Below are positions 10,450 to 19,057 of a stretch of 36,307 nt of DNA, piece by piece. Positions within the stretch are counted from its first letter, which is position 1. Every line of letters starts with the position of its first letter. The translations under genes were made by a program, and so were the position numbers. This stretch comes from Bradyrhizobium sp. Its GTDB lineage: Bacteria > Pseudomonadota > Alphaproteobacteria > Rhizobiales > Xanthobacteraceae. The notes below the pieces were generated by a model that saw nothing but the letters and a program-made list of their open reading frames with translations, was not told where the DNA came from and searched no databases. The stretch covers positions 1 to 36,307 of the forward strand of contig NZ_JAURXB010000011.1 in NCBI RefSeq assembly GCF_030654605.1. Direction: 5' to 3'.

Positions 10450-11640
10450 ATGCTCAACAGTCTGGACCTGCAAGGCCGTCCCCAGGACACGAGGATCGTG
10501 GTCGCCATGTCGGGCGGCGTCGACTCCTCGGTGACGGCTGCGCTGTTGAAGTCCGAGGGCTACGACGTCGTCGGTATCACGCTGCAGCTCTACGATCATG
10601 GCGCGGCCGCCCATCGCAAGGGCGCCTGCTGCGCCGGTCAGGATATCCACGACGCCCGCAATGTCGCCGAGCGGATCGGCATCCCGCATTACGTGCTCGA
10701 CTACGAAGACCGCTTCCGCGAGTCGGTAATCGACAATTTTGCCGCGAGCTACGCTTCGGGAGAAACACCGGTGCCCTGCATCGAGTGCAACCGATCGGTC
10801 AAGTTCCGCGATCTGCTGGCGACCGCGCGCGAACTCGGCGCCTCGGCGCTCGCCACCGGCCATTATGTCGCCTCGCGCCGCCTCGCCGATGGATCGCGCG
10901 CGCTGGTGTGCGCCGCCGACGCCGATCGCGACCAGAGCTATTTCCTGTTCGCGACCACCCGCGAGCAACTCGACTTCCTGCGCTTTCCGCTCGGCGACAT
11001 GACCAAGCCGCAGGCGCGCGAACTGGCGCGGCGTTTCGATCTCGATGTCGCCGACAAGCAGGACAGCCAGGATATCTGCTTCGTGCCGACGGGGCGCTAT
11101 ACCGACATCATCGGCCGTCTCAGGCCCAATGCGGTCGAGCCCGGTGACATCGTCGATCTCGACGGGCGGGTCATCGGCCGGCATCACGGTATCATTCACT
11201 TCACCGTCGGCCAGCGCCGCGGTCTCGGCATCGCTTCCTCGGCGCCGCTCTATGTGGTGCGGCTCGACGCCGCCAGCCGGCACGTCGTGGTCGGTCCGCG
11301 CGAGGCGCTGCGGATGGATCGCATCCAGCTGCGCGACGTCAACTGGATCGGCGACGGCGTGCTCGAATCCGCGGTCGGCGACGGTCTCGAGATGTTCGTG
11401 CGGGTACGGTCGACCCGCGCGCCGCAGCCGGCGTGGCTGCGTGCGACCGATCGCGGCTATGAAGTCGAACTGGTCGCCGGCGAGGAGGGCGTCTCGCCCG
11501 GCCAGGCCTGCGTGTTCTACGATGCGCCTTCGGGGCAGGCGCGCGTGCTCGGTGGCGGATTCATCAGGAGCGCAACGGCCAAGGTAGCGTCGCGCGAGGC
11601 CGCAGCACCGCGGCCGCTGGTCGAGGCCGTGCGCGGATAG
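10450..11640 (+). CDS. mnmA: tRNA-specific 2-thiouridylase MnmA
   Basis: MnmA puts the 2-thio group on U34 of tRNA-Lys, -Glu and -Gln, using ATP and sulfur passed through persulfide relays. The 396 residues carry the PP-loop [17 protein letters not shown] near the start, the first catalytic Cys in [16 protein letters not shown], and the second in [19 protein letters not shown]. The central [12 protein letters not shown] and the C-terminal beta-barrel with [14 protein letters not shown] are also present. The start [11 protein letters not shown] at 10450 matches the usual alphaproteobacterial N-terminus; an in-frame ATG four codons upstream is possible. It is a housekeeping gene, followed 32 bp later by a methyltransferase gene. 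Confidence 0.96.
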   Translation: MLNSLDLQGRPQDTRIVVAMSGGVDSSVTAALLKSEGYDVVGITLQLYDHGAAAHRKGACCAGQDIHDARNVAERIGIPHYVLDYEDRFRESVIDNFAASYASGETPVPCIECNRSVKFRDLLATARELGASALATGHYVASRRLADGSRALVCAADADRDQSYFLFATTREQLDFLRFPLGDMTKPQARELARRFDLDVADKQDSQDICFVPTGRYTDIIGRLRPNAVEPGDIVDLDGRVIGRHHGIIHFTVGQRRGLGIASSAPLYVVRLDAASRHVVVGPREALRMDRIQLRDVNWIGDGVLESAVGDGLEMFVRVRSTRAPQPAWLRATDRGYEVELVAGEEGVSPGQACVFYDAPSGQARVLGGGFIRSATAKVASREAAAPRPLVEAVRG

Positions 11641-11672
11641 CAATTTCAGGCAGAACATTTTCAGGGCGGGGC

Positions 11673-12311
11673 ATGGCTGCAGATATCGACCGCGCAGGGG
11701 TCGCAAAGGCTTATGAGCGCTGGGCACCGGTCTACGACCTGGTATTCGGCAAGGTGTTCGATCACGGCCGGCAATCGACCATCGCCGAAGCCGACAAGAT
11801 CGGCGGACGGATTCTCGATGTCGGCGTCGGCACCGGACTGTCGCTGTCGGATTATTCGTCCACCACGAAGCTGTGCGGCGTCGATATTTCCGAACCGATG
11901 CTGCGCAAGGCGCAAGGCCGCGTGCGCGCGCTCGGACTTCACAACGTCGAGACGCTCGCCGTGATGGACGCCAAGAGCCTGGCCTTCAAGGATTCGTTCT
12001 TCGACGCGGTGGTGGCGCAATATGTCATCACCGCGGTGCCCGATCCGGAAGCGACGCTGGATGATTTCATCCGGGTGCTGAAACCCGGCGGCGAGCTCAT
12101 CCTGGTCAATCACATCGGCGCCGAGAGCGGCCCACGCCGGCTGTTCGAGCTGGCATTCGCGCCGCTGGCGCGCCGGCTCGGCTGGCGGCCGGAATTTGCC
12201 TGGGCGCGACTGGTGAACTGGGCCGCCAGACACGGCGGCGTCACCCTGACCGAGCGCCGCCCGATGCCGCCGATGGGTCATTTCTCGCTGATCCGCTACC
12301 GCAAATCCTGA
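11673..12311 (+). CDS. Class I SAM-dependent methyltransferase, PmtA-like
   Basis: This 212-residue protein has a Rossmann methyltransferase fold. Motif I is ILDVGVGTGLSL near residue 46, the acidic residue that binds SAM ribose follows in CGVDISEPML, and the post-motif region reads IRVLKPGGELILVNHI. The VGVGTGLSL form and the early AYERWAPVYDLVFGKVFDHG are typical of Rhodobacter-type phosphatidylethanolamine N-methyltransferases, which make monomethyl-PE and phosphatidylcholine. This activity is inferred; a ubiquinone-type or other small-molecule methyltransferase cannot be excluded. It has a G-rich ribosome binding site and lies 32 bp after mnmA, possibly in the same transcript. Length is normal. 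Confidence 0.8.
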   Translation: MAADIDRAGVAKAYERWAPVYDLVFGKVFDHGRQSTIAEADKIGGRILDVGVGTGLSLSDYSSTTKLCGVDISEPMLRKAQGRVRALGLHNVETLAVMDAKSLAFKDSFFDAVVAQYVITAVPDPEATLDDFIRVLKPGGELILVNHIGAESGPRRLFELAFAPLARRLGWRPEFAWARLVNWAARHGGVTLTERRPMPPMGHFSLIRYRKS

Positions 12312-12373
12312 AACCTGCGGCGCATTAACCGGGAAAGCCGGGAACCATTCGCGCCCGCGGGCGGTTTTCCCGT

Positions 12374-12715
12374 ATGCGAATGAAATCCACATTCCTGCTC
12401 TCATGCGTGCTGATCGCGGTTTCGAGCCTTGCGGGGGCCCAGGCACCTCCATCGCGGGCGACGCCGCCCGCGCGAACCGCGCCGCCGTCGCCCGATCGCG
12501 CCGTCAATTGTGCCCCGATGCCGTCGCAGCAAGGCACCACCACGGGCCAACGGGCCGAGCCGCTCACCGACAAACTGGCCCGGTCGGACGGGGTATTGTG
12601 TCCGCCCGCCGGCGTCGACCCGGAAATCCGCGCGCCCACCCCCGAAACCGGCAACACCCCGGTGATTCCGCCGCCCGGCAGCCCCGGCGGGGACCCCACG
12701 GTCCGCCCGAAATAA
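12374..12715 (+). CDS. Small secreted Pro-rich protein, 113 aa
   Basis: I do not recognise a function. The product opens with a typical signal peptide (MRMKSTFLLSCVLIAVSSLA, likely cut after GAQA near residue 23). The mature part of about 90 residues is rich in Pro, Thr and Ala and has two cysteines (VNCAPMP and VLCPPAG), which may form a disulfide in the periplasm. It is unstructured in appearance and ends GGDPTVRPK. It lies between the methyltransferase and tRNA-Met and is part of the conserved backbone rather than of the island. Confidence 0.65.
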   Translation: MRMKSTFLLSCVLIAVSSLAGAQAPPSRATPPARTAPPSPDRAVNCAPMPSQQGTTTGQRAEPLTDKLARSDGVLCPPAGVDPEIRAPTPETGNTPVIPPPGSPGGDPTVRPK

Positions 12716-12843
12716 CCCGGCTTTGCAGGCACTTGGCAGATACTTGGGTCATCACGCAGGTTTGCTTGACATGCCCCTGACCGGCTTCTTATATGCCGCG
12801 CGTTCGCGACTGCGGTATCTGGAGAGCCGTACCGGTGAACCGT

Positions 12844-12920
12844 GGCGAGGTAGCTCAGCTGGTTAGAGCACGGGAATCATAATCCTGGGGTCGGGGGTTC
12901 GAGTCCCTCTCTCGCTACCA
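12844..12920 (+). tRNA. tRNA-Met (anticodon CAU)
   Basis: The 77 bases fold as a full cloverleaf with a 7-bp acceptor (GGCGAGG with TCTCGCT, G-U pairs at the ends), D arm GCTC/GAGC, and anticodon stem CGGGA/TCCTG with loop ATCATAA (anticodon CAT). The T arm is GGGGG/CCCTC around TTCGAGT, with an encoded CCA. This is the elongator-type tRNA-Met; a tRNA-Ile2 with modified C34 is less likely. The 3' end lies 119 bp before a tyrosine recombinase gene, a standard arrangement for an integrated element. A duplicate of the tRNA 3' end was not found elsewhere in the window. Confidence 0.95.
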
Positions 12921-13039
12921 ATAGCTGTGGGGGTACCAACTCCCGAAAATCTTCAACGAAATCAACGAATCAGACGCTTTGCCGGGTTTTGCGGCGTACG
13001 CTGTGTCTCATGGTTTGGACACAGTAGGAGTCTGTTCGA

Positions 13040-14989
13040 TTGGGTCGTTCCGCATTCATTTCGCGCCGTGAAGGCAGATATCTGTTTAGAGCGCGCTGGC
13101 CCGCTTGCCTCGCCAAAAATTCCACGTCAGCGTTTCGGATCAGCCTTCGCACGGCCGACTACAAGGTCGCCGCGGCCAGGGCGGCCCGCATAGGCTCGTG
13201 GATGTTAAACGTAAAGGCGGCAGACGATCCGGAGGCAGCACTAAGGGCGTTATGGCCCCGGCTGCAGACGCTGGCCGTTGAGCCGGCCCGGGACGAGGCC
13301 GGCCACGTTGAGCGATCCGCCTTTCAACTCGTGGCCTTTGAAGCCCAGTACCGGGTGCGGCGGCTGGGTCTTAAGCCCAACAACGTGGTGCCGGGCTGGG
13401 ACGAACATTTCGTCGGGCTGGTTCGGGAGAATTCGAAAGCCGCGAACATTCGCGCCAAGGCCGCCACGGTCGAAGGGCAGCTGGAGCGGCGACGCCGGGA
13501 GCTTTTCCATCAAGGGGCCGATCCTGCGGCGACGGCTCGGGTGGCGATTTCACAGCCCGCCTTGGGAAGCCCGCTTGCCAGCCTTCCCGAGACAAAAGGG
13601 GACAAGCGCAGCCCCTTGTCGGCGGTGCTCGCCGCCTTCCTGAAATGGCGCGAAGGCGAGGATGGTGACCGAAGCGCCGGCAATGACATCGCCCCCGTCG
13701 TTCAGTTCGCCATCGACCTGTGGGGCGATCCCTGCCTGCAAGACGTTGGACCCGATCAGATCGTTCAACTCAAGCAGGCGATGCCCGAGATACCCACCCC
13801 AGAGGGCATTCCGGCAAACAAGCGGTCACTTTTCCAGCGCTGGTCGATCGCGAAGGCAACAAACTATTCCATCGTGGATGCCGACGGGAAGACCACCAAA
13901 CTGACGCGGGTATCTGCGTCCACGCTGCGAAAGCGCTATCGCACCGGGTTGAACACGTTCTGGAAGTTTTTGATCGACAACGGGTATGTGCCAGGCCCGG
14001 CCCCCGATTTTTCAAGCAGCTCCAAGAAGAACCCGCCCGCGGTCGAACGCGATGCGTTTCATGAGGGTGAACTGCTGGAGTTTCTGAGCAGACCGCTGTT
14101 CACGGGGTGCGCGAGCATAAGCCGGACCTGGGTCGCGGGCCGCTTCTTTTGCCAGACCTTCTTCTATTGGGCGGTCTTGATCCAGCTGCTGTGCGGCATG
14201 AGACCCGGCGAGATCTCCCAGCTGCGCTGCGTGGATATCGCCTCGCTTTACGATAAGTGGCATTTCCGCTTCGCCAAACGCTCCCTGCTGGCCGAAGGCG
14301 AAGAGGATGGCGACGGCAGCGAAGACGCCGCCGATACGGCGCCCGGCGGCAATGACGCCAAAACCAGGAATGCTTTCCGGTGGATTCCGGTCCATCCGCT
14401 GCTGACCGAACTGGGTCTTCTTCGCCAGCGTGACGCCATCGTGGAGCACTACCTGGCGCGGAAATTTTCGGAAGCAGGTGGCAAGGACAAGCTGACGGCC
14501 ATTCAGATCGCGAAGCTCGCCGATGAAGCAAGTCAACAATGGCTGTTTCCGGATTGGAAGGTCTACGTTCTGCCGACCGGGGAGATTCGCTGGTCGCAGG
14601 CTGCTTCAAAATCCTGGCAGTACGTGAAGTCGAAATTCAAGATGACGCGCGAGGGGCTGGCCCTCTATTCGGCGCGGCATACGTTCAAGGGCTTCATCGA
14701 CGATGTCAAAGGTCTGTCGGATCGATCGCGCAGGGTCGTGATGGGCCACGCGCCGGCGGTCGATACGCCGGGCGGCTACGGCCCGAAAAGCATCACCGAA
14801 GAACAGGCGGACGTCATTCTGCAACTCTCCAATCCGACCATCGACCGTATGTCGGTTATCCTGCTTGATGCCAAACGCAAGGCTGACAGTGGGGAACTCA
14901 AGGTCGTTGAGGCCTGGCGCAACGACGAGCGGACCGGTGACACAAAGCTGCAGGATGCTTTGGAAGAGCGTGCAAAACAGTACCGCTGA
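13040..14989 (+). CDS. Tyrosine recombinase/integrase of the tRNA-Met island, 649 aa
   Basis: This is a large phage-type integrase that probably inserts or excises the island at the tRNA-Met 3' end. The N-terminal 60 residues (RREGRYLFRARWPACLA, then ISLRTADYKVAAARAARIG) resemble the DUF6538 domain found on many long integrases. The catalytic domain shows the first Arg in LLCGMRPGEISQLR (near residue 388), YSARHTFKGF (near 545), the His in VVMGHAPAVDTP (near 568) and a Tyr in GGYGPKS (near 579). The core His of the H-x-x-R box is replaced by Tyr or Ser, which is tolerated in this group. The start is a TTG at 13040 with AGGAG ten bases upstream. At 649 residues it is long for the family because of an extended linker. 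Confidence 0.88.
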   Translation: MGRSAFISRREGRYLFRARWPACLAKNSTSAFRISLRTADYKVAAARAARIGSWMLNVKAADDPEAALRALWPRLQTLAVEPARDEAGHVERSAFQLVAFEAQYRVRRLGLKPNNVVPGWDEHFVGLVRENSKAANIRAKAATVEGQLERRRRELFHQGADPAATARVAISQPALGSPLASLPETKGDKRSPLSAVLAAFLKWREGEDGDRSAGNDIAPVVQFAIDLWGDPCLQDVGPDQIVQLKQAMPEIPTPEGIPANKRSLFQRWSIAKATNYSIVDADGKTTKLTRVSASTLRKRYRTGLNTFWKFLIDNGYVPGPAPDFSSSSKKNPPAVERDAFHEGELLEFLSRPLFTGCASISRTWVAGRFFCQTFFYWAVLIQLLCGMRPGEISQLRCVDIASLYDKWHFRFAKRSLLAEGEEDGDGSEDAADTAPGGNDAKTRNAFRWIPVHPLLTELGLLRQRDAIVEHYLARKFSEAGGKDKLTAIQIAKLADEASQQWLFPDWKVYVLPTGEIRWSQAASKSWQYVKSKFKMTREGLALYSARHTFKGFIDDVKGLSDRSRRVVMGHAPAVDTPGGYGPKSITEEQADVILQLSNPTIDRMSVILLDAKRKADSGELKVVEAWRNDERTGDTKLQDALEERAKQYR

Positions 14990-14990
14990 C

Positions 14991-15305
14991 AGCTCTCAAG
15001 ATCTCGTCCGTGATGCCGGTCAGCTTCGTCACGTCCGGCGGAATGGGGACGGGCCGGATCCCGCAGTTGACCAAACGGCGCCATGGCCGAGACGGACGCT
15101 CCGTCGATCGAGTAAATCGAACGCCAACGCGGCGAGTTCGAGAACCTCGTCCGTCGCCGGATCCAGGCCGGCGGTCCCGACGTCGACGACCCCGTCGCGT
15201 CAGTACTCCTTCGGGAAGAGGAAGCGCCGTCGTCAAGCGCAGTCGCCGAAGGACCCGATATTCGCCGCTCGCCTGGAGTAACCGAGGCGCAGCGTTCGAG
15301 GTCAT
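14991..15305 (-). pseudogene. Frameshifted and truncated 3'-5' exonuclease (DnaQ-like) remnant
   Basis: Pieces of a DEDD exonuclease lie in order but in different frames. The N-terminal piece ASGEYRVLRRLRLTTALPLP EGVLTRRG is followed, in a shifted frame, by VVDVGTAGLDPATDEVLELA (family form: LDVETTGLDPATDEVIEL). A third frame gives the middle piece SIDGASV...GQLRDPARP. The first frame then returns with IPPDVTKLTGITDEIL, the classic motif after the first exonuclease block. At least two indels are needed, the catalytic Glu after the Asp is now Gly, and the C-terminal half is missing where the integrase gene ends at 14989. The gene is therefore dead. It may once have belonged with the nuclease/protease genes beside it. 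Confidence 0.75.
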
Positions 15306-15335
15306 CGATGCGATTGCGGGAGGCCGGAATCATGT

Positions 15336-17507
15336 TCATGGCCGGCTTCCGGAGCCAGCGGGCGTGACGCATTCGGGCGAAGGCTGATCCGGCCCGACAA
15401 TGACGTCGATGTCTTCGGCCGAAAGAAAGCGCCGACGGAGCAAGGCCTCGGCGACGCCGGCGACCTGTGCGCGGTGGCGGCGGACGATGTCCACGGCGCG
15501 TGCCTGCAGCCGCCTCAACGCGTCATTGATCCGCCGGCGCGCCACAGGATCGCGACCTAATTCGCGGTGGGCGCCGTCCGCATCGGCGAGGTAGATCAGT
15601 TCGTCGTCTCCCAATCCGTATGAGCGGTTCATCGCCGCAAGCAAGCGCGTCGCGACCGACAGATCGGAACGCTCGCTGCCACCGGCTCCGATCGAGGCGG
15701 CGCCAAGCAGGACGATCTCCGCCGCGCGCCCCGAAAGCAGACCGACGACCTGCTGCTCGATCCAGTGCCTCGTGACCATGTCGGCGGACTTCTCGATACG
15801 AGTGACGCCGCCGGCACCGTCCCGTCCGCCCATCCGAACCGACTTCACCCGGAGCCCGCAGCAATATGCGGACAGGACGTGCCCTGCCTCGTGCACCGCG
15901 ATCCTGTAGAGCACCTCGGGCGGCAAGTCCGGCTCCGGCAGGGCCGCATCCTTCAGGTCGCCGATCGAAACGTCGCGCCCGGCCTGCCGCGCTTTCCTGC
16001 GCGCGCTGCGTACGGTCTCCATGATCTCCGCTGCCGTGCATCCATCGAGCGGTCCGATCGCGGTGCGCAACTCCTCGTCGGAGAGGCTGCCGCGCACGTG
16101 AAAGCGCAGGATGTTGAGGATGCCATCGGGGCCCGGCGCTGTCACCTCGATAGCTCGTTCGAGCCGCCCGGGCCTGAGGATCGCCGGGTCGACGGCGCCG
16201 ATCCGGTTCGTCGCACCGATCACCACGACGCCCTCACGCCTGCCACTGGTCGCGTCGTCCAACTGCAGCATGAAGTCCTCGATGACGGGCATCCACCAGT
16301 CCCGCCCCCTGGAGTCCAAGGACTCGCGGGACGGCAGCCCGTCGATCTCGTCGAGAAAGAGGATCGAGGGGGCGGCCGCCGCGGCACGCGCGAACAGTTC
16401 GCGCATGCTCTTGATCACACCATCCAGATGGCCGGAACTGGTCGCGAACAGCTCGCCGATGCTGCCGACCACCAGGGTGGCCTCGCATGCCCGCGCGATG
16501 CTCCTTGCGAGAACGCTTTTCCCCATGCCGGGGCCGGAGAAGAAGACGGCTCCGCGGTCCACCGCGCTCCAGCTGAGGACACCCGCACGATAGTCGCGCA
16601 TGTCGCGCGCCAGAGCGAGGCCCCAATCCCTGGCGGCGCCGTACTCGACCGCGGTGGCGAGATCCGGCACGTCGTCGATGCTTCCGACCCCGCCGCGGCC
16701 CTCCGCCGCTGCGGCGATACGCGCTGCGACTTCGCGCGCGCCGGCGTCCGGCCGCATCGCGGCCACGACGTCCTCGAGTTCTAGACGGACCAGGTGGGCG
16801 TCGTCGATGAGCGGCGGAATTTCGTCGTACAGAGCGCGGATGGTTCGACCGACCGCGGACCTGTCGAGCCTCACCTTGATCCGCTGGTCCGCGGCGGCGA
16901 CCAGGGTGGCCGGAAGCACTGCTTCGGGATTGACGGCGATGCCGACGACCGACCGTCCCCCCGCAAGGGCGGACGCCACCTCGTCGTTGCCCACGGACGC
17001 CTTGTGACGGAGGCGCTCGGAGCCATCGCGCGCGAAGCGCAGCCACTCTCTCCCGAACGGGCGCTGCTGGAAGAATTCCGTCACCGGCGCGATCCAATCG
17101 GCGGCCGGAACGGACACCACCAGAGCCAGCGTCGCCCGGCCGCGTAGCCCCTCTTCGATCGTGGGCGTGATCGCCGCGGCCATCGCTGCGGCGACGAGCG
17201 CCTTGCGAGGATCCCGAGGCACGTTGCCGCCGGCACCGGTAACCGGCGATGCGGCAGGATCGCCATCGTCGTCATCCTCGGTCGGTACATCGAGGTCGGC
17301 TTCGCCCTCGTGCTGTTCCTCAGGCGGCAGACTGCGCAGGGCCAGACGGGAGAAGCCGGTGGACCTGCGACCGGCTTCTTCGTCCCGCGGAGCCGATTGA
17401 TTTCCGGTCGTGGTGGCCGGCGCCGATTCCGGAGCCGATTCTTTGCGCAGGGACGTCTGGTTCGGCTCCGCTTCCGGCGTCGGGGGCTGATTGATTTCGT
17501 TCTTCAT
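15336..17507 (-). CDS. Soluble FtsH-like AAA+ ATPase with M41 metalloprotease domain
   Basis: The product has 723 residues. The first 100 or so are disordered and acidic, and residues about 100-310 form an unrecognised domain. The AAA+ module has Walker A GPGMGKS (325-331), Walker B ILFLDEIDG (382-390) and a second-region signature GATNRIGAVDPAILRPGRLE (431-450). A peptidase M41 domain follows, with the zinc site AVHEAGHVLSAY (HEAGH 539-543) and the third ligand Asp in SERSDLSVAT (near 615). These are the hallmarks of FtsH, but no membrane helices are seen, so it is likely a cytoplasmic ATP-driven protease. The ATG at 17507 is chosen over a TTG at 17561. It is probably downstream in one unit with the GIY-YIG gene. 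Its substrate is unknown. Confidence 0.85.
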   Translation of the reverse strand: MKNEINQPPTPEAEPNQTSLRKESAPESAPATTTGNQSAPRDEEAGRRSTGFSRLALRSLPPEEQHEGEADLDVPTEDDDDGDPAASPVTGAGGNVPRDPRKALVAAAMAAAITPTIEEGLRGRATLALVVSVPAADWIAPVTEFFQQRPFGREWLRFARDGSERLRHKASVGNDEVASALAGGRSVVGIAVNPEAVLPATLVAAADQRIKVRLDRSAVGRTIRALYDEIPPLIDDAHLVRLELEDVVAAMRPDAGAREVAARIAAAAEGRGGVGSIDDVPDLATAVEYGAARDWGLALARDMRDYRAGVLSWSAVDRGAVFFSGPGMGKSVLARSIARACEATLVVGSIGELFATSSGHLDGVIKSMRELFARAAAAAPSILFLDEIDGLPSRESLDSRGRDWWMPVIEDFMLQLDDATSGRREGVVVIGATNRIGAVDPAILRPGRLERAIEVTAPGPDGILNILRFHVRGSLSDEELRTAIGPLDGCTAAEIMETVRSARRKARQAGRDVSIGDLKDAALPEPDLPPEVLYRIAVHEAGHVLSAYCCGLRVKSVRMGGRDGAGGVTRIEKSADMVTRHWIEQQVVGLLSGRAAEIVLLGAASIGAGGSERSDLSVATRLLAAMNRSYGLGDDELIYLADADGAHRELGRDPVARRRINDALRRLQARAVDIVRRHRAQVAGVAEALLRRRFLSAEDIDVIVGPDQPSPECVTPAGSGSRP

Positions 17508-17576
17508 GTACCTGCGGTCGCGGCGAGAGGGAAACGAGCGGGGTGACGAGACGGTCGGCAACGGCGCCGGTGGGGA

Positions 17577-17757
17577 TCAGTCATCCGGCAGTTCGACCAC
17601 GAAAGCGGGCTTGAAGGAGCGGGTTTGGCCCGGATAGCCTGCCGGGCTGATGATCAGTCGCGTCCTGCCGTCTGGAGGACTGCTCCTCCATCAGCGTGTT
17701 GTCGGAAATGGCCATGTTGTCGACGATCTCCTGTTGCTGTACTTCGGAAAGCCGCAT
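17577..17757 (-). pseudogene. Small ORF, probably frameshifted
   Basis: From an ATG at 17757 the frame reads MRLSEVQQQEIVDNMAISDN and continues TLMEEQSS, which looks like genuine protein. After that the same frame turns basic and unlikely, ending at 17581. A neighbouring frame instead gives a protein-like end, DGRTRLIISPAGYPGQTRSF followed by KPAFVVELPDD, with a stop at 17577. One indel near 17665 would join the two into a protein of about 60 residues. It lies between the GIY-YIG and AAA/M41 genes in the same direction. It could be a broken accessory gene or a programmed frameshift; no known family is recognised and the ribosome binding site is weak. Confidence 0.4.
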
Positions 17758-17784
17758 CGACTGCGGTCATTCATTCGAGTATCG

Positions 17785-17808
17785 GGAGGGCTCCTTTCGG
17801 AGCCCTCC
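17785..17808. terminator. Perfect 10-bp hairpin between the GIY-YIG and AAA/M41 genes
   Basis: GGAGGGCTCC and GGAGCCCTCC pair around a TTTC loop. No T-run follows on either strand. The position, about 105 bp after the GIY-YIG stop and before the small ORF, suggests an attenuating or RNA-stabilising hairpin inside the leftward unit. Another short palindrome, CCCACCCGTGGG, lies at about 17858-17869, and an 8-codon ORF (MPKIEVID) at 17876-17902 follows the GIY-YIG stop. Otherwise the gap up to 17914 holds nothing I recognise. Confidence 0.45.
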
Positions 17809-17914
17809 GCCTCGCCTCACCACGCCGGAGCGTGGCGCTGCCTCGCCGGGCCACGTTCCCACCCGTGGGATCTCGTCAGTCGATGACCTCGATCTTCGGC
17901 ATGGCTTCTATCCC

Positions 17915-18874
17915 CTATGCCTCCAGCACGAAGGGGCGGGGGTCGATCACCGCCGCCCATTTGGAGCCGGCCACGTGCGCGCCCGTGACGACCTTTGCGG
18001 CGATGGCGGGGGAGGGAAACCAGACGGACACCGTCAAGCGCTGCCGGTCGCTGAGACCCGGGATGCCTGCAAGCACGCCGGCTTCCGCGAGCTCATCGCG
18101 ACGCGTGTGCAGGATCGGGTTGACGCTCTGGTTAACCTCGCGGCGAACCTCCGAGCCGGCCGTCACGACGAAGCCGGTGGCGGCGGCGTAGCCGCGCGCC
18201 CACAGGTCGCCATAGGCGAGCTGGTATTCGGGAGCACCGCCCGGCGTCGCCGTGACGCCGATCTCGATCGGAGCAGCGTCGTCCTCGATGTCGAGGGTCG
18301 GCGTCAGTCCGGCGGCGTCATGCGGTTGCACGAAGGGTTCCGCGGCGCTGCCGCCGTGAAAAGCGACGCAACCGGCGTCGAACAACAGGCGCTCGGCGAT
18401 CATCGCCATCTGGAAGTACGGCGCTGCGTGACGCAGCGGCGGGTCAATAGCCTGAGCCCCGGTGCCCTTCTGCACCCTGACGAGACCTGCGTCCTCCGCC
18501 GCTCGCGTGAGGTGCGCCTGCAAGTAGAGCGCCGCCACCTTGCCGAGCGGGTCGAGCCCGAACTTGGTGATGACGAAGACCTCGGACGCGAACGACTTGC
18601 TCTGATCGACGCTGTGATCATAGAGCCTGCGTCCGATCCGGGTCGTTTCACCCATATAGACACGGCGGAAACCGGCGAGCACGTAGGCGGCCGTCATCAT
18701 GGCGCGAGCCGGCATGATCTCCCGGATCATCGTCATCGGGAAAGCGGTGACGGTGAGACCGGTGAGTTCGTCAATCGCCTCGCGCACGCCGGCGACGTCG
18801 CCATTAGTGCGATGGATGAGGGTAGAACTGGCTCCGGCCGTGGCCGCCGAAGATGTATTACGGAAAAACGACAT
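17915..18874 (-). CDS. GIY-YIG nuclease family protein with C-terminal DUF4357
   Basis: The product has 319 residues. Near residues 63-92 is a GIY-YIG core, AYVLAGFRRVYMGETTRIGR followed by RLYDHSVDQSKSFASEVFV, in which AYV and VYMGET stand for the GIY and YIG strands and Arg is the catalytic base region. The C-terminal 80 residues, with ATGFVVTAGSEVRRE, RRDELAEAGVL and WFPSPAIAAKVVTGAHVAGS, match DUF4357, a domain often joined to GIY-YIG nucleases and methylases. The protein is likely to cut DNA, but its target is unknown. The ATG at 18874 has AGGAAGG nine bases upstream. It lies between two tiny upstream genes and the FtsH-like protease and may be controlled from the GACTAGTC sites further upstream. 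Confidence 0.8.
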   Translation of the reverse strand: MSFFRNTSSAATAGASSTLIHRTNGDVAGVREAIDELTGLTVTAFPMTMIREIMPARAMMTAAYVLAGFRRVYMGETTRIGRRLYDHSVDQSKSFASEVFVITKFGLDPLGKVAALYLQAHLTRAAEDAGLVRVQKGTGAQAIDPPLRHAAPYFQMAMIAERLLFDAGCVAFHGGSAAEPFVQPHDAAGLTPTLDIEDDAAPIEIGVTATPGGAPEYQLAYGDLWARGYAAATGFVVTAGSEVRREVNQSVNPILHTRRDELAEAGVLAGIPGLSDRQRLTVSVWFPSPAIAAKVVTGAHVAGSKWAAVIDPRPFVLEA

Positions 18875-19057
18875 GTAGAGATCCCTTCCTGAGGGATCGG
18901 TGACCAGACCGAATCTCGATCGCACGCCGACCGCATTGCCGGAGGCAAGGCGGTAACGTTCGGCCGAGCCGCAAAGCGGCAAGGACGACTACAACGTGGG
19001 ATCGATGATTGAACGCCGGTGCGTTCAGCGACACCGGCGCGGTCGGATCGACCGATC

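Noticed and set aside
15765..16784. 339-codon plus-strand reading opposite the AAA/M41 gene
   Set aside because: No ribosome binding site or motif; the opposite frame encodes Walker and HEAGH motifs.
17696..18892. 398-codon plus-strand reading opposite the GIY-YIG gene
   Set aside because: The start lacks a ribosome binding site and the reading crosses the whole antisense strand of a gene with clear domains.
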